This document shows, piece after piece, positions 33,297 through 46,600 of a stretch of 54,862 nt of DNA; positions within the stretch are counted from its first letter, which is position 1; each line of letters starts with the position of its first letter. The position numbers were made by a program, and so were the translations under genes. The DNA lies in the NCBI GenBank assembly GCA_013365365.1, contig JABVXU010000366.1, positions 1-54,862 on the forward strand. The letters run 5' to 3'. The notes under the pieces were generated by a model. It made no database searches and was not told the DNA's origin. It was given only the letters and a program-made list of their open reading frames with translations. The DNA is from Cruorifilaria tuberocauda. Its lineage: Eukaryota > Nematoda > Chromadorea > Rhabditida > Onchocercidae.

Positions 33297-33340
33297 TTCC
33301 TCAAACTATACTTGAGGTATTGCAAGTATAGTTTGGGGAA
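33297..33340. other. long near-perfect inverted repeat (hairpin)
   Basis: CAAACTATACTTG (33302-33314) is followed by an 8-base loop and its exact reverse complement (33323-33335). The stem extends outwards by five more pairs including one G-T, to about 18 pairs. A related copy of the arm sequence (GTTTGAGTATA) lies at 33270-33280. Size and shape resemble a microRNA precursor, but a cruciform-forming promoter element or transposon relic is equally possible. Confidence 0.45.
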
Positions 33341-34983
33341 TCTGAGAGAATCGATGAGGAGATAGGCATGTTTTATCACATATCGTCATACATCCATAAC
33401 ATATATCGTAAGTTCCATTTCACGACCGATTTTGCTAGAAATATTTTTAGAATGAATTACTTAATGAATCCGCTGTTGTATTTCTCATTCGTAATTCTAA
33501 AAACTGGATGGTACGGCCAATGTGGGTTCTCTCCGTCAAATACGTATCATTGTGAAATTCTTTTTTGTAGATAAATTTCTAATCATTTCTTCTTTCGATT
33601 TTTAAGAATTTAATTTCTACTGTTTTAACCATCTAGCTACAAAATCAACCATCTGTTCGGCTGTCCACCTAGTAACTGGAACTTTCTAATGATTCTTTTC
33701 TTGAATGCTCGTGACGTAGTAGTTGCATCTATAAGCTGTGTATCAAAAAGACTTGTAGACTTGTAGTTGTAGTCAACTCTTGGCTCCACAAGTTTTCACC
33801 ACTTCCATCAAAAATCTTTTTAATTCACCATTTTGAAATGGCACTATTACTTTATTACCAGAGATTGGGATAATACGAAATGTAACCACGGATTTCATTA
33901 ATTCCACTTTGGTAAGCCCAGCTAGGTTTTCTAGTTTTCTATTTTGATTTTTTTTTCAGCCTGTGAATATGAAGCCTATACTTTTTTTTCTTAATCACAG
34001 TGTCAGTCAATAGGTGATTTCGTGCCTTTAGAATTAGTAATTAGAAAGAACTGCATTGTAAGTTTGGTCTTTTTTATTGTCCTTGCTCAATATTCTAACT
34101 AATCCCTCTACATGCTTATTTCTTAAATTATGTACAGTAAGGCATTTTTACGTACAATAATCTCCCGCATACTGTATATATTCACTTATCGCAACTTATC
34201 ATGCACAAATCAACCCCTCAGTAGTATTCACAGTGGTACATAGATGCGCCATCAGATCATTTCATCTTAGATTTATACTAGCAGTGAGACGGTTCAGAGA
34301 CAAACTGTTTTCAATGTGGATATGGTAGGGCCGAGTAATAATTACAGATTGATCATTGTAGTTTCATTCGATCAAGTAGTGCTTGTTCGCTTCTAACTAG
34401 GAGGAATGTCTTTACCTGATATGAGATAGATGAATAGGGAATTGATAGTATCAAGGGGAAACAGGAATCCATTAGTTTATTTGTAAGTTTGTAATGCTAT
34501 TGATGTGAAGCATAAATTTTAGAACGGCATTTGCATTTTAAATGCTTTCTAGAGAATGCCTTAAAGAGTGCAAGGTTGGCGAAAAGTAATTTTAGATAAG
34601 CTTGATTAAGAGGATGTTTTATCTGGTCATCTTTATTTCAGTACTTTGTTGTTAACTAGTAAAAAAGACTTTATTTTAGAGTTTGATTTCTGCTAGCTAA
34701 CGTCAAAAAAAAACTGAAACTCTCATTGTATCAGTCGGGTTGGTTCCATTTCTGGTCGAGATTTTCAGTCATCTGTGTGGCTGTCACCTCATTTTATATG
34801 AAATATTTTAACAACGAGGAGGAAGTACTTGTCTAGATATTGTAAGCCTAGCAAAGAGGAAATTCACTAATTTCGCAGTTGTCGGTCTGAGATGTTTTGT
34901 CCTCCATTTTAATGCATCAAACAATACAAATTGTTGTTGGAGAATTAATGGTGATTATTTCAAGAAACATCCGTTATACAAAG
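33341..34983. other. intergenic region, divergent promoters of jun and ribosomal P2
   Basis: 1.6 kb of AT-rich DNA upstream of the P2 gene. Short frames (for example 33368-33574 plus) look like noise. The P2 leader probably begins at an acceptor-like TTATTTCAAG ending at 34966, 17 bases before the start codon, as expected for a spliced-leader gene. Confidence 0.5.
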
Positions 34984-35715
34984 ATGAGATATATATCAGC
35001 GTATATGCTAGCAATGATGGGATCTAAACATCATATAACAGCGAATGATATCGAAAATATTCTCGCATCGGTGGGTGTTGATTGCGAACGTGCGAAAGCT
35101 GAAGAAGTTATTAAGAAAATGCAGGCGAAAACGCTGGATGAACTGATAACTAGAGGATCAAAGTATTTCACATCAGTATCATTAGCTTCGCCATCTATCG
35201 GTATGTTATTTGTGCAATAAGCTAATGTCTTGAATCATGTATTTATCGGTCCACGACGTGGAAAAAAATTGTCATTCATAAAACGATATTGAAAATACTA
35301 TAAAATGCTCGTAAAGTGATATTTCTTAATATTGTTGATGGAAATTCTGTTATATATTAAACAGATAATAAACTCGGGAAGATCTTCAGATGTCCAGTTT
35401 TTTCAAGTGATTCTTTATATGCATTCTCAAACTTTTTTTAAAGAATTTGATTCTCAGTGGAGGAAATTTTAGTATAATGTCGTTCTTTTGTGATTACCTG
35501 AATATAATTAACTGGGTTTTTAACTGCCTTTCATTTCTAAAGTTAAGTAGCATTATATTTTAATTTTTATAGGTATTGCATCCGTTGCTGCTGCTGCTGC
35601 TCCTTCATCCACCAATAATAAAAATGATATCACAACTTTAGCAGTGGAGAAGGAGGAAAAAAAAGAAAAAGAAGAAGAATCTGATGAGGATTTGGGCTTC
35701 GGACTTTTCGGTTGA
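34984..35715 (+). CDS. rla-2: 60S acidic ribosomal protein P2
   Basis: Two exons: 34984-35200 and 35573-35715, joined in phase 1 (ATC G|GT), giving 119 residues. The N-terminal domain reads MRYISAYMLAMMGSKHHITA then DIENILASVGVD, the P2 dimerisation helices. The hinge is an Ala run (SVAAAAAPSS). The acidic tail ends EESDEDLGFGLFG, the stalk peptide that recruits elongation factors and on which many ribosome-targeting proteins dock; most species end in D, here G. The start is chosen by homology; an in-frame ATG at 34912 lies upstream of a likely leader acceptor. AATAAA follows at 35765-35770. P2 pairs with P1 on the P0 stalk of the large subunit. Confidence 0.95.
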
Positions 35716-35764
35716 TTTGTTTCCGTTATCCTTATTTCGTTATTTGAAACATTGTTATTTGGTG

Positions 35765-35770
35765 AATAAA
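35765..35770 (+). terminator. poly(A) signal AATAAA of the P2 gene
   Basis: AATAAA lies 50 bases after the stop codon, as expected for the very short 3' UTR of a ribosomal protein gene. Confidence 0.75.
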
Positions 35771-36497
35771 AAACATTAAAAATTATTTTTGTGGTTTACG
35801 ATAGGGCACCACACTTCACAATTTTAATAATCAAACAGAATTGGTTTCACTGGACTGCGGTACTAGCATTTGTTCATACACAGGTACTTACTGAATTCGC
35901 TACCCGGTATATTAATTTTATCGGTTCCTTTACATGAAGAATGGCGGAAAAAGATGGAAATAAGGATTCAAAAGTGGGAAAAATTGTGCCATCTAAGGTG
36001 ACGCCGTACAATTCAATACATTCATATCTACACTGATTAACGAAAAGAAACAAGCCCATTAATTACAGATACAATCAAGAGGTCTTGCGGTGAGGCTCTC
36101 AATGGTTTGTTTAGACGCTTATGAATGGTTTGGAGAATGAAATGAATTGATGACTTGATGAGCGAAAAAAATCGAAAAGTGTTCAAAGAGATGTTTGATT
36201 TTATGCGAAAAAAAAGCTATGATTGTAAATAATTAACAGTGATATGACAAAACTCCGAAATGTAAGTAAATATGTGTCCTTAAAATAAGTAGGATTACCG
36301 TCGAAAATTGAATCTACGTAATAAAACAAGTGATACAATTTATTGTCAGCATAAATAAGAGGAATAAAGAGAAATACTTGAATTAAGATAGTGACAGAGA
36401 ACATTATTAATTAACTGAAATAAAGCAATTAATTTAAATAAAACTGTCATATTGATACTAGAAAGAGACAAAAAGTAACTGCACTGGTATAAGTAAT
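35771..36497. other. intergenic region, no gene seen
   Basis: AT-rich spacer between the P2 poly(A) signal and the candidate small gene on the opposite strand. Two short minus-strand frames (35874-36059, 36201-36404) lack any recognisable motif. Confidence 0.5.
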
Positions 36498-37019
36498 TCA
36501 AGTTTGGATTTTTTTGGTGACAATTCCTTGATTGAGAGCGAGAGCTAGCGGGTCACTGTTGAAAATACGGGCACAAAATATCATTAGCTCTCGCAGTTGG
36601 GAAATTAGCAAAGTGATAGAAATTGATTCAATGTCCAAAAATGATTTCAATGCCCAAGAAGGAAATTTCAGCCCCTTACAGCGAAGAGGGCTGAAAAATT
36701 CAACAACAGGATCATGAACACTGAGAGTTAAACTGATATTTTTATGCAATGTCTATGCATAAAGTACGTTAAACAGATTGACCTTTCCGAACAGGTGTCT
36801 AAGGCAATTTAACTTAAACGAATAATGGAAATGACAAATAGATGATAAAGTTTGAAACGATAGGTCTTTTAGATCTAAATGACATCTGATCATATCGATG
36901 AATTTTTTAAATCGTAGAGAAAGAAGATATGGCAAAAAAATCTTTGTATCTTCAAACCTACTTTTCAATACTTCCAGAATGATCTGATAGTTTTCTATTT
37001 TATGATACGAAGTTGCCAT
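36498..37019 (-). CDS. possible small two-exon gene of unknown function
   Basis: Exon 37019-36958 starts MATSYHKIENYQIILEVLKS and ends phase 2 at AG|GTTTGA. Exon 36720-36498, after AACTCTCAG, continues VHDPVVEFFSPLRCKGLKFP, SWALKSFLDIESISITLLIS, QLRELMIFCARIFNSDPLAL and ends with TGA. The phases match and the joined product is 94 residues, mostly helical in look. The second exon is clearly richer in GC than the surroundings. The plus strand is also open over much of exon 2, so an insertion of foreign DNA is the main alternative. I do not recognise the protein. Confidence 0.35.
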
Positions 37020-38668
37020 CACTATTCAGTGAAAAATTTTCTATAATACCGCTAGTATTCTTGCCACCGTTTTTTCATTTGTTAACTATCATTATGAGAT
37101 TATAATGGAGATGAGAAAAACGAAACAATCCAAGAAGACCATATCCATGGAGAAAAGATCTAAAGAAACAACCCGAATTACAAAACTGAATTCAGTTAAT
37201 CCGGGCTGCACGAATCTTCCGGCAAGCGATCGTCAAAATTTGCGTACAATTTTCATATCAAATTCTTGACAACATTCATTTGAGAAAGTTTTCTCCAAAA
37301 CTCAAAACAAATAAAAACATTATTTATAACAAAGAGAACTATAAATGAATGATATACATGTCAAATAGAAAAAATCACAGGTAACAACGTTTAAACGACA
37401 AAAAGCAGTAGCAAAAAATTACGACAAACAGCTAAAAACGTGAAAAGTTAAGATTACTATCATCTAAATAGCACAAATATGTTACACAGAACTAAGTTCT
37501 TTTTTCAAGATCTAAAGTAAATCGAAATCTGTATGAAGAGATGGTTCACAACAAATAAAATTTATAAAATTTATTTTTTATTACATATCGACAAACTTAC
37601 AATTTAACGACTTCTGATTAATTTATTTTTTCCGACCAATGTCGAACAAGATGCCTTTTTGAATTGCATAATCGCTTTCGGGAACCTTTTTTTTTCAAGA
37701 ATAAAACAAAATTGATGAATGGGAATTCATTTGATCAATATTTAATGTTGTATACGGAGCAAAAAGTAACGATTTCAAGAATAAGGATTATGATATTAGT
37801 ACAATAAAGAGAAAAGAAAAAGCAGTAGTAATCCACTAAGGTTTTCTGCATGATACAAACGTCTAAGCACAAATCAAAAAATTCTTTCAAACAGCAATTA
37901 TTCTTCAGTTTCTTTCTATCATATTATTTGCAACCTCATACCCACCCTACAATGATAGTATGATAGTATCGATTGATAATCATACCGTGAAAAAAGCAGG
38001 GAATACGCATTACAATTAATCTTTACTAAGGTTTGAAATCAGCATTACCATCATCAATCTTTAACGTTGTTTCAGTACTCTACATATGATTGCAATAAAG
38101 TATATCGATACTCAGTTCGGTCTTTTTGCATTTCTTTTTTTCGCGATTCTTCGAAAATTCAGTATCATAAAGGGTATTTTTATCAATAAATAAATAGGTC
38201 AACTTCAAAAACTCAAATTGATGATATATGGCTTTTTCTCTTCTTATATATTCAAAATTATTTCATATAATTTTTGCTATGCTGATAATGGGTTGAACAT
38301 TTAGAAAAATTAAGGAGATCATTAATATTCAAACAAGTATAAATATTGCCTAAATGTGACATAGAACAAGCGTTGGTTAAATAGAGCAGAAACGAGAGAG
38401 ATATGAAGACATTCTCAAAAAACCGGTAATTATTGAAGCAAATCTACGAAACAGTATTATGAAATCACAAAAGTGTACTTGCTGTCCTAATAATCATAGG
38501 AAATTTATAGGAGAATGATTATTACAAGGCAATCTAAAACATCTAATTCACAAAGAGAATAATGTTATTAGAGCCAATTAGTACTCGTGAAAAGCAAATG
38601 AATATCAGATTAAAATTGAATACTACTACCTAAGCAAATGATCGTTTTCAGGAATTCAATACCAATTT
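37020..38668. other. intergenic region, nothing recognised
   Basis: 1.6 kb of AT-rich DNA with no long frame. It contains the 3' flank of the TMEM53-like gene and the upstream region of the candidate small gene. Confidence 0.55.
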
Positions 38669-40048
38669 TCATACTTTATTGAGAAATTCTATACAAGCAT
38701 GCTCGTATTCTTCAGGATGAAGTCGATAATGTTGACAATGAAGTGTGTCACTGAAAAACAACTTTGAAATTTCTGCATTTCGTTCATGTTCATGTACAAT
38801 AAACTGCTCGATGCTCTCTGCTGAACAAATGGAATCCATAGAGCTGTAGATATAAAGCTGATATTTTGGTAAATCTTCCATCGCCAACATCCGGAAATAA
38901 GGATAGTTCCTTTCGTAAACATTTTTATCCCATTGAGATCGAAGCCAAATCATGGAACTGCGTATCGAAAAATAGCCAGCCAACACCAAACGATAGGTTT
39001 CACGTAAGGTCTTGCTGTGAGTAGATGGTGGAAGAAGAGCAAATGATATTGCTGCTGCTGCTTGCCATGGCGTTACATATGCTGGGGAGCTAAAAACTGA
39101 AAATTTTAGAATCGAAAACAGAAATTTTCACAATATGTAAGAATTATTAACTTCGTAATATAGGTTCATTGAAAAATATGTTCTCAACAATAACGTGCGG
39201 AATATCACTGCACTTATTATACAAGTGAAAAAGAGCGAAGAGTGAGCATATTAACACTTCCTTTTTTTAGATAATAAAAGAATTTGAACATGCAATAAAT
39301 TCAATATACCTGTCAAAAATCAAGCCTTTGAATTTCGATTTCAATGCTTTGCAATCCGCAGCTGTGTCGAGGAGATCCCATAAAGCACAAAATGTTGAAC
39401 AACCATTCATGCTAAACATATGACAATATATGGATAATGCTGTTGCTGTTTCGAGAATCTTTTCATAAATATCCAATGCGAATTTTCGATAGGATGAAAA
39501 AGAACGGACTTTCTGGATATCAGCCGTAAAGCGTAACACCGAATAACTGAAATTAGCGTTACAACAAAAATTTGGGGGAAGTGTGAGTTAGAAAAGAAAA
39601 ATTGATAAGGAAAATTATTCACCCAGCTTAATTAGCTGAGTAGGACAAAATCGGTGAGAGTGTGAAGTTCTATATTCAGCTATATTTTTTCCACACTTTA
39701 GTCATAACATGGATAAGAAATAACTTCCTCACTGCTTGGTTTCTAACCAACATATTTAAAGATATATGTTTCGAGCGACTAAAATTAATATGAGATGTCG
39801 AGATCCTATGGAATTCCAATAATTTGTCTATACGAAAACAATTCAAGCACTCGCAAGAGCTTTCCTTCATTAATATGTGAAATTTAATAATGTTACTTTT
39901 TCTCATAGAATTTGGCATATTTCGCTAAATATCGATCGTTGCAACCAGCCCATCCAAAGAGTAATACAAGACCTGCATTTGGATTGCTATGTTTCATTAA
40001 ATGCATTTCTCCATCAACAACAACTTGACAGTTATCTTCAGTACTCAT
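38669..40048 (-). CDS. TMEM53-like protein (DUF829 family)
   Basis: Three exons: 40048-39897, 39546-39310 and 39089-38669, phases 2 and 2, giving 269 residues (human TMEM53 has 277). The first exon encodes MSTEDNCQVVVDGEMHLM then GLVLLFGWAGCNDRYLAKYA, the family's GW-x-G-x-x-x-x-x-LAKY start. The second has CHMFSMNGCSTFCALW, the HVFSNGG-like nucleophile elbow region, and FKGLIFD. The third starts SSPAYVTPW, completing the IFDS-x-P motif, and ends QLYIYSSMDSI, EHERNAEISKLFF and HPEEYEHACIEFL. DUF829 proteins have an alpha/beta hydrolase-like fold. TMEM53 (NET4) sits in the nuclear envelope and ER; enzymatic activity is unproven and the usual catalytic triad is not obvious here. The start could lie further upstream, since the frame stays open to an acceptor-like TTTTTAAG. 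Confidence 0.88.
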
Positions 40049-43000
40049 CAATTTTCGTACGGTTCCTCTATACGCCTTAAAAACATCTATGCCTCAAAAA
40101 CAATTACTTCAACACTAAAAATTAGAAAATACAACTCAAAAAAATAAATATGCATAACCAAATTATCAATCACTATTGACGGGACCGAATTCATTAAGTG
40201 AAAACAAGCAAAACCGGATATTTAAGGAGTAGAGAAATAAAGAGAAGAAAAACCCATAAAGATATTATGAGAGAGAGAGTTGAAGTAGTTGACGTCAAGT
40301 AGCAAAAAAAATACAAAAAAAGTAATTCATCCGTACCATTTCATCAAACAAATATTACAAAAACCGAGCAGTTTAAAAAAAATATCAAAACTAGAAATGA
40401 AACTATCAGTATAGTAGCTCCTAATCAATTATTAGCTTTCTGACCCAGCAAAATGACTTATTGAGAACTAGAGATTCCAACTTATCATAATTTGTTTGTT
40501 GACAACAAATACACGTAACACTTGATCCAAACCATCGCATGCAAGCAAACAAAGCGCTCGTACACGTGAGTGGAGAACATGCAACGTAATAGAATTTGAC
40601 GCGGTGGCAATGCGCTCCATCCATCAGTCTACCAATGAGAAGGAACTGCGCTGTATTTTTGAAGTATCTCGATTTGCATCAATAAATAAGCCGTGCTTGT
40701 CACATCTCACATCTCATATCGGTTACGTCATTGTACATGCAGTGTAATTCGATCGATAAACGAATTACGTGCCGAAATCCACAACTGCATCCTACTGCTA
40801 TGTGCAAGTTATTAAAAGAATATACAAGTTGAAAAAGTTGAGAAGCATGAACAAAAAATATTACTACGAGCTTGCACACTTACCAAATTGAAAATTTTCA
40901 GCTAATACTTCACTTAGATTACGGGAACATAGGGAAAGGACTATCCGAAGGTAACTATCAGCCACTACTACAGTTGTCAATTAATTCCAAAATATCTCTC
41001 ATATTTCATCGGCACAAAGTTCATTTTCTCCAAATAAATGTTCTTCGGCATCTCATCCGTCCTACCTAACTTCTGTAAGCTCGGGAAATTTCCACCAACG
41101 CTGAGATCACAAAAATAGTTAAAACAAGCGCACAATTTAAAAGAATCAATTAATCGCTCGTTCACTCACCTTGGTCATGTCTCTCTATGAAAATAATATA
41201 TCTCATATACAAAATATGCTCAGCGTTTATTTGCATTTGATTCTGATTGCTTATTCGATTCTATTTGAAATCGGAAGGACTTTGTAAAGGCATAACGCAT
41301 AAATTAGGCATATCATCTGATCGATTCTTATCTCAAGTTTTGTAAAAAGAAGTGGAAAGTTTCCTTGGTGCCAAGAGTGATATCGTCATGGTTTGTATTT
41401 CATACTGTATTTCAATATCTCTGAGATTTTGCTCAAATGATAATAGTAAAAAATCGCTTCGTAAAATATGATTGAGGAAAAGAGATTAATTCTGCAATAA
41501 AAATTGATCAAATTTCACCACCAAGAGAATTCCTGGATTAGATCAATTTTAATTTATGCTCTCTGCAAAAAACTACGAATTTTATACGCTCTTTTCAGGT
41601 GCATTTCCTTTGTTTTTCTTATTCAAATTTTTCGGAAAATAAATCTAGAAATACTAACATTCATATATGACATAATGTTCAAAGAAAATGGTATCTCTAA
41701 CATTTAGAATTGTTCAGAGATGCTTGAAAAATTGTTTATCCAATATATGCATTTCTCGTTTTTTCGCTAAATTTTTAACTTCTTCCAAATTGTCAGTTTT
41801 TTGAAAACCTAATATGATAAGTCTGCGATCTTCTTTATAGCCTTATCACTTCTTCATATATTATAAACAAATAATTGCTGGTAAATTAAAATGAATGAAA
41901 ATCCAAAGAATGAAATAGTTTCTGTCAATATAAGGGACGTCATTTTCATATTTCATTCGTATAGGTGCTGTTAACAGTAGAATGAAATTTAAAGATGACC
42001 AGTATGCCACCAGTACAATAGCATATCATATCTCTTTAAAGGTATAATAAATTGCTACCATCATAAGCCTGAAGTTGGGAAGCAAAATCATAAATTCTAC
42101 TGTAAGAATTTAAGTAAAGAACAAGTTCAATAAGCAATGAATTCAAAAATATTGTTACAATAGTTTAGTTTTAGCTTATCCATAATTCATTTATATCAAC
42201 TTGCACGACCGATTTTGGTAGCAACTCTGCTCTGATGGATTTTGTTTGATAACGTTAATGATTTCATTTTTTCCTCAGTGAGATGGCAGTTTTACAACTT
42301 TTTCGTTTTCTGCCTTCAACGGCATTCAGCTAGAAGTGTTATTCAATAATTCTGAAGAGAAATTTCCTTAAGTTGCTTTTTCTCAATAACAAGCTTTCAT
42401 GAATGGAAATGAAGAAGTTTCTAGTCGATAAATACAAGAATACCATTTCAGCGGAGCTTCTGTTTTTGTGCGAGATAAGTGAACTAATCAATAAATCGGC
42501 AAGAAACACTGTCAAGGAATTGAGATATTTCCATTTTGATTTATTTTTATAAAATATGTTTCGAATATACAAATCTATTTTTCTTTTTTTCCTTTTATCT
42601 GTATATCAAATTTTCATGTAATTCAGTTTATGCTATTGCATTGTCCAACATATTAATTAGATTTAATTAAGGAAGTTAAAGTTTAAAGTGAATAAAATTA
42701 CAATGAGATCGATTACAGAGACCAGAATAAAGAAGTAAAAGTCTACCGATCATCTACAGAAAAAACAACAGAAAAAGCTATGAAAAAATTGCTCAAAATC
42801 TCTTTTGAGTGAAAGCTAAATTCAAGACTCTAGCTAATTGCTTAAAATTCAAATTTCACTAGTTCATGATATTTTTCTTTTGAAGTGCAGAAAAGCGCAA
42901 TACAATGAAAGCCGATGTTGACGGCACATCAGAGTAAACGCCAAAAAAGCTCGTACGCAATAAATGAGAGAAGAGAAATTGTAAAAATTGATGTATCAAA

Positions 43001-43113
43001 TATTTGGACATGGAGACACTATAAAAAAGATTCTTCAATTAAATGCAGTAATGAAATAATTAAAAATCAAAGTTCATTTTCAGCATTTAATTATTATGTT
43101 ACATGAATCGGTA
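40049..43113. other. intergenic region between TMEM53-like gene and ETS gene
   Basis: 3 kb. At 40.5-40.75 kb composition is more balanced and CACGTG (E-box, at about 40563) occurs, so it may be the TMEM53-like promoter. At 40.9-41.1 kb both strands carry short frames with balanced composition. A minus-strand piece after GTGATCTCAG could be an untranslated or upstream exon, but no family match is visible. The rest is AT-rich with no gene seen; the ETS 3' UTR lies at the right end. Confidence 0.4.
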
Positions 43114-43619
43114 CTATATACATTTCGGGTAATTGGATGATGCGTAAAGAGGAAAATTACGAGCTTGCAGGGCACCGTTGCCAGAACCACCAAAACTAGT
43201 ATAACCAACTGGTGGATTGAACAAAGCCCCAGCTGCTGCAGATGCCTGAAATGCTTAAATCTCAAGATCTTTGAAATATTAAGAATACATCCAAAAGTTT
43301 CATTCATAAACATGGAAATGAATAAAAGAGATAATCATAAGCACGATATGATCTAACATAGAATATATTTTATAGAGTATTTCGTGCAGTTTGTATGAGA
43401 TACGGTGTCGTATATTGTTTACAGAAATTAGCACGTGTTTATTTTTTTAGCTGTCGTGAGAAACGTAAATCAGATGGACCTGAAATTGTGGTGTCATTAG
43501 TGTGCGATAATTTGCAGTAGCCCACGGCGCATGGATGAACTCTGAAGAATGTAACCGTGATTGCTGGAAGAGATCTGATGAAGCAGTATTAGTTTGCGGT
43601 TGTAAGGCTTGCGCGATTC
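43114..43619 (-). CDS. ETS exons 7-8: C-terminal tail
   Basis: Exon 43619-43480 encodes [18 protein letters not shown] and ends RTLMTPQFQ; exon 43245-43114 encodes [18 protein letters not shown] and ends SSNYPKCI with TAG at 43116-43114. The GIAQALQP start is conserved in FLI1/ERG; the rest is a Gly/Ala/Asn-rich tail, the usual place of a C-terminal activation region. The longer open frame at 43080-43313 is a shadow. Confidence 0.85.
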
Positions 43620-46600
43620 CTAAAATTCTATTTTGCTTTATTTTTTCTTAGTACAGTTTTAGTGAACTGCCGAAAACGAAAGGTTAACAGAATTGTTTTG
43701 TATTTTTCCTTGGAAAAACAGGGCGTGATTTTCATGGAAATGTCCAACGACAGCGATACTATTTGATTTATGTGATAAACGAGCTAAATGATAGAATTTT
43801 TTCCTTCAATATTAAAAAAAATTGATACAGTAATTCAATTACTGAATTGAAATGACAATTTTTTCTCGAAACCTTGAAAATCGAATTTGTAAGCATATCG
43901 TTTCCCGTGCACTTTACACATAATGTTTTTGTCATAATAATATCGTAACGCTCGGCTCATTTTGTCATAATTCATATTCGGTTTACTTTTTCGTTCTCCC
44001 CAACGACGAGCCACATCGTCTGGATCAACTAACTTGAATTCACCATTTGTGCCCTCCCAAGTGATCGATTCCGCATAACGGCTATCTGACAGTAATTCCA
44101 GAAGAAATTGCCAAAGTTGAATCTGTCCACTACCTAGCAATTTTTATTTTTACAAATGTTTGAAATGAGATTTGTTTTTATCAGCCAGTCATTGTATCAC
44201 ATTCATTACATGAACTATTGATTATGTAATATATTAAAGGAAATATGGTAAAAATTCGTTGGATGCTTTTGTAAAAATATATTATCGTTGAAATTACCTG
44301 CACTTGCCAGTCGACTGCTTGTTGGTCCTAATATTTGATATGGATCTAAAAATTTCATTATAGTTAGCTAAAATATTATTGAATTGTTACACGAATATTT
44401 TTTATATAATTTACTGCATAAGGAGGTATTTTAATCAGTGGAGGAAAATATAGTGTTTATATTGATACATCAGCTTATTTGTTTCATTTATCACAGTCAG
44501 TGAAAGAATTTCATATTAAGTACATGAAAGTTAGTCAAAAGATTGATTTCTCGTTTCATCTTTCTTCAATTATATTAATATGCCTATGAAAGAGAGAGAA
44601 ATATTTTGCCTAAAATTGTTTTTATAGGCTACCCCAGTAATTTCGAGAAATTGAAGGAAATTAATGTGTTAAAATGCCCCCGTTGATCATTTCTTCATCA
44701 TCTTATTGTGGCATTCCCAACCGCTCATTTGGATGATTGAATTTTGTTTTGATTATTCACTCTTCTCATAATTCATTCAAATGAAGTCTTGATTTTCGCT
44801 TTGGAATCTTTCAAGTCGTATGAAATAAGTTTTAGCATTAAAGCGGTGAAAAAGGAAAGCAAAAGATGAGGAACAAGGCCTCTGATTAGGCTTATTGAAT
44901 TTAAGGCTCAGCAGACTCTTAAATGAGTACACAGTGAAAACATTGGAGTTAGAAATGAGTTTGATGATGGTAGAATTGAAGGCAAAAAGGCGGAAAAGGA
45001 AGAAAGATAGGGAAGTTAGGCTCTTCCTTTACTTTCACTCAATTCAGCTAAGATAGTCAAAGCAGAAACTCGTTTTGCTTCGAGAAATTTACTCTTAATT
45101 AGCTTAGTAATGCACACGAATAGCGAGAAAGTCGAGCTTACGGTAGTTAAAAAGAAGGATACAATTAGTATTGCTATAATAAATTAACCAATCTTGGACT
45201 TCATTCAAATTTTTGGAATTTGTAAACGCACAAAACTATATTTACTTTTTATTAATTAATTTACTTTCCTATATTCATTTTATTTGTACTTATTTAACTA
45301 TTAACTTAAATTATTACTAAATGTATATCATATCTCATCGAGAAGTACTGAAGGTACCTTTATTTAAGTGAACTCTTCGTTAGAGGATAATTTATAAGGT
45401 AATAAGGTCGTCCAATAATTCAAAATCTTCCTACAATCGAATAACCATACTAATTCGTTCTAAATATGTTATGCAGTTTCATCATACCTTAAAAAAAGAT
45501 CCAAATACTTTATTATTTGAATATTTTGATAATCAAAAAGTTATTTAACTGAGAAAAAAAAAACTGCGCAAATTTGCCCTGCTTTATTGTTCTATCAATT
45601 AAATCTTGAATGGGAAATAATTAATGTTCGATTTTATATGAGAGGTTACTACCAGGGTTACATTGGACGTTTTAGTGAAATTGTAGTACGGGCATGGCTA
45701 CGCTCATTATGTTTTTGTTAGATTGCTGCAGCTGCCTTTCTTTGATTTCACCTATTATCTACCTTTCCTTACCTATTCATTTTCTATGCTTCATATTTGA
45801 AGGAGAAGGTAAAAGCTTTAAAATAAAAGCCAATTTTACTGATCTATGATGACCTACCGACCTTTTCCACAATAAGACTTAAATATAAATATATATTTGA
45901 ACTAAATCCAGATGTGTCATGCACTCATTGTAAGAATAAAGTGATATAAAAAAAAAGTGATACTAAAATTATTTTTCAAATAGAATGCAATTGCAGTATC
46001 ATTTTGTGCTAGAAGAAAGGCATGAATTATTAATTAGACCAAGTCTAAAGAAACTCTGCTTATGGTTGTCTGCTATATGAGACTAATGAGCAAGAATCTA
46101 AAGTACTGTATATCACTATTCATTAGTGACTTATACTTCTACTACTATAAGTACTGATTAGCTAAATTCACTCTCTTACAATAAATTTACACAAACTGCA
46201 CTCATTTGCATATGGCGCTTCTGTTTTCTAATTATCTTTCCCATTATTTGTTTAGATAAAGGCATCATTAAGGAGCGTTTCTGTGAGAGGTCACAGGTCA
46301 CAGGTGAAGAAAGTAAATGGACAAATAAGAGGTATGTCTCAAATTTAATAATATGCTTCAAATACATTGCATACTTCTGCTAATTAGTATAAATAATAGC
46401 CAAAATCAAATTAATCAACTATACATAGTTTTATTATCTCTTCAAAAGTTCACTTAATTAACTTTCTGTTAAAGGACATAGGGATGTTAAGTAAAATAGC
46501 AACTTTCATTATATTGCCACCATTGATATTGATTACAGTAATTTGCATAATACACTTACGAATATTATCTCATTACGCATTCTTTTTGAAGATATAGAGG

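Noticed and set aside
33310..33335. A let-7 microRNA, because TGAGGTA is followed by bases including TATAGTTTG
   Set aside because: The seed lies at the loop of the strongest hairpin, not on an arm, and the middle of the sequence differs from let-7. The hairpin itself is kept as a separate finding.
43080..43313. 77-codon minus-strand frame as the ETS C-terminus
   Set aside because: A different frame starting after CAG at 43245 continues the ETS protein in phase and resembles its tail; this one does not.
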